DNA of 64,000 nt from Methylocystis sp046349115. GTDB taxonomy: Bacteria > Pseudomonadota > Alphaproteobacteria > Rhizobiales > Beijerinckiaceae. The position numbers and the translations under genes were made by a program. The number at the start of each line of letters is the position of its first letter. Position 1 is the stretch's first letter. This document shows positions 63,004 to 64,000 of this stretch, one piece after another. A model generated the notes under the pieces. That model did not search any database. It saw only the letters and a list, made by a program, of their open reading frames with translations, and was not told the origin of the DNA. Location of the stretch: positions 1 to 64,000 of the forward strand of contig NZ_JAXMCX010000007.1 of NCBI RefSeq assembly GCF_046349115.1, written 5' to 3'.

Positions 63004-63816
63004 TTAGGCCGCGCACAGCCGCTTCTCGCGCTGGATCACTTCCGAGGCGAGCTTCAAATAGGCCTGGCTGCCGGAGCATTTGAGGTCATAGAGCAGCACC
63101 GGCTTGCCATGCGACGGCGCCTCGGAAACCCTGACATTGCGCGGGATCATCGTGTCATAGACCTTCTCGCCCATGAAGCGGCGCACGTCGGCGGCGACCT
63201 GATTGGCGAGATTGTTGCGCGGGTCGTACATGGTCAAAACGACGCCATGGATTGACAACTTTTGGTTGAGTGTCTGCTTGACCTGTTCGACGGTCGAGAG
63301 CAGCTGCGACAGGCCTTCGAGCGCGAAAAATTCGCATTGCAGCGGCACAACGACGGCGTCGCTGCTAGCTAACGCATTGATTGTTAACAGATTTAGCGAT
63401 GGCGGGCAGTCGATGAGTATATAGCTGTAGCGGCGCTCTTCATCGTGCTCGGCCACCAGTTCGGCGAAGGCGCGCTTCAACCTGTAGGCGCGATCCTTGT
63501 CATTGGCGATTTCAAGCTCGACCCCCAGCAGATCGAGAGTCGACGGCGCGATCGACAGGCGGGGCACCGCCGTGGCGACGATCGCGTCAGCGAGGCTCGA
63601 TTCGCCAAGCAGCACGTCATAGGTCGAGATCGGCCGGTGCTGGCGATCGATGCCGAGGCCGGTAGAGGCGTTGCCCTGCGGGTCGAGGTCGATGACGAGA
63701 ACGTCCTCGCCGACTGCGGCGAGCGCGGTGCCGAGATTTATGGCGGTCGTGGTCTTGCCCACGCCGCCCTTTTGATTGGCCAGCACAAGGATGCGCGGCG
63801 ACGTCGAAGCGGTCAC
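63004..63816 (-). CDS. parA: Chromosome-partitioning ATPase ParA
   Basis: A 270-residue ATPase with the deviant Walker A NQKGGVGKTTTAINL near residue 14, DLDPQGNASTGLGI, and YILIDCPPSLNLLTINAL. It moves ParB-parS complexes to the poles. GTG at 63816 overlaps the rsmG stop (GTGA), keeping the classical rsmG-parA-parB order near the replication origin. Confidence 0.97.
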   Translation of the reverse strand: MTASTSPRILVLANQKGGVGKTTTAINLGTALAAVGEDVLVIDLDPQGNASTGLGIDRQHRPISTYDVLLGESSLADAIVATAVPRLSIAPSTLDLLGVELEIANDKDRAYRLKRAFAELVAEHDEERRYSYILIDCPPSLNLLTINALASSDAVVVPLQCEFFALEGLSQLLSTVEQVKQTLNQKLSIHGVVLTMYDPRNNLANQVAADVRRFMGEKVYDTMIPRNVRVSEAPSHGKPVLLYDLKCSGSQAYLKLASEVIQREKRLCAA

Positions 63817-64000
63817 GATGGGGAAGCCTTACGCTTGATCACGACGATGCGCGCGCCCTTGCGGGTGCGGCTTTCCGCCGACTCGCAAGTGAAACTACCG
63901 AGCGCTTCGACGGCGGTCAATTCGTCTCGCCACTCTTCCCCCTTTAAAAATACGCCAATCGCGCCTTCTTTTAGCGGGCGTTCGGCAAGCTGCAGGAGCC
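63813..64000 (-). CDS. rsmG: 16S rRNA (guanine-527-N7)-methyltransferase RsmG, C-terminal part only
   Basis: The last 61 codons lie inside the window; the rest runs off the right edge. The visible segment reads LLQLAERPLKEGAIGVFLKG, then EEWRDELTAVEALGSFTCES and GARIVVIKRKA, matching the RsmG/GidB end. Its stop overlaps the parA start. The expected upstream mnmG (gidA) gene would be outside. Confidence 0.85.
   Translation of the reverse strand, partial: LLQLAERPLKEGAIGVFLKGEEWRDELTAVEALGSFTCESAESRTRKGARIVVIKRKASPS

Overview
The window is about 64 kb of GC-rich chromosome with few mobile features. I judge it to be from a Hyphomicrobiales (Rhizobiales) alphaproteobacterium. The basis is the rsmG-parA-parB order, a CtrA-type box in front of minCDE, an Omp25-like barrel, DUF2852, RT0821-type and TIGR02301-type proteins, and aerobic ubiquinone genes. 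A type II methanotroph or a relative in Methylocystaceae/Beijerinckiaceae would fit, but no diagnostic gene such as pmo or mxa is present, so this is only inference.

Layout. 1-7.9 kb: a truncated NRAMP metal importer, an oxalate-decarboxylase-like bicupin, a phosphatase-Nudix fusion, pdxH, a lipoprotein and a GlcD-like flavoprotein. 7.8-10.8 kb: a 39-codon micro-gene, a 23S rRNA methyltransferase gene, two decayed tandem copies of that gene's 5' part, and a small DNA-binding-like protein. 10.8-17 kb: tlyA, an ABC exporter, mutM, ubiE, ubiB and an FKBP isomerase. 17-24 kb: adenosine kinase, a GDP-rhamnose cassette (gmd, rmd, glycosyltransferase), a YidB-like protein and a LOG protein. 24-27.6 kb: yebC, a TetR regulator and minCDE. 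27.6-35.8 kb: a Fic protein in AT-rich DNA, then small envelope proteins, Hsp20 and a CNNM-CBS protein.

35.9-44.1 kb is the most unusual stretch. It holds a large DUF4238/SEC-C protein of lower GC, a TonB-dependent receptor fused in frame to a second (Omp25-like) outer-membrane barrel, a broken sugar transferase and a CpsB-type phosphatase. 44.1-52 kb is a same-strand series: outer-membrane efflux factor, EmrA-like adaptor, P-type H+-ATPase, PPK2 and an MFS carrier. 52-57 kb holds a dipeptide epimerase and a lipid-transport (Mla-type) operon. 57-62 kb holds a methyltransferase, a ferredoxin with its probable reductase, a phosphopantetheinyl transferase, an SRPBCC protein and a CysZ-like membrane protein. 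62-64 kb holds parB, parA and the end of rsmG.

Most of the window is core metabolism, division and segregation, and envelope upkeep. No tRNA, rRNA, CRISPR array, transposase or integrase was recognised. The signals most worth following are the double-barrel receptor, the rlmD fragment array, the DUF4238/SEC-C gene, the micro-gene and the RHH/RAMA-like protein. None of them amounts to a complete, recognisable new multi-gene system within this window.
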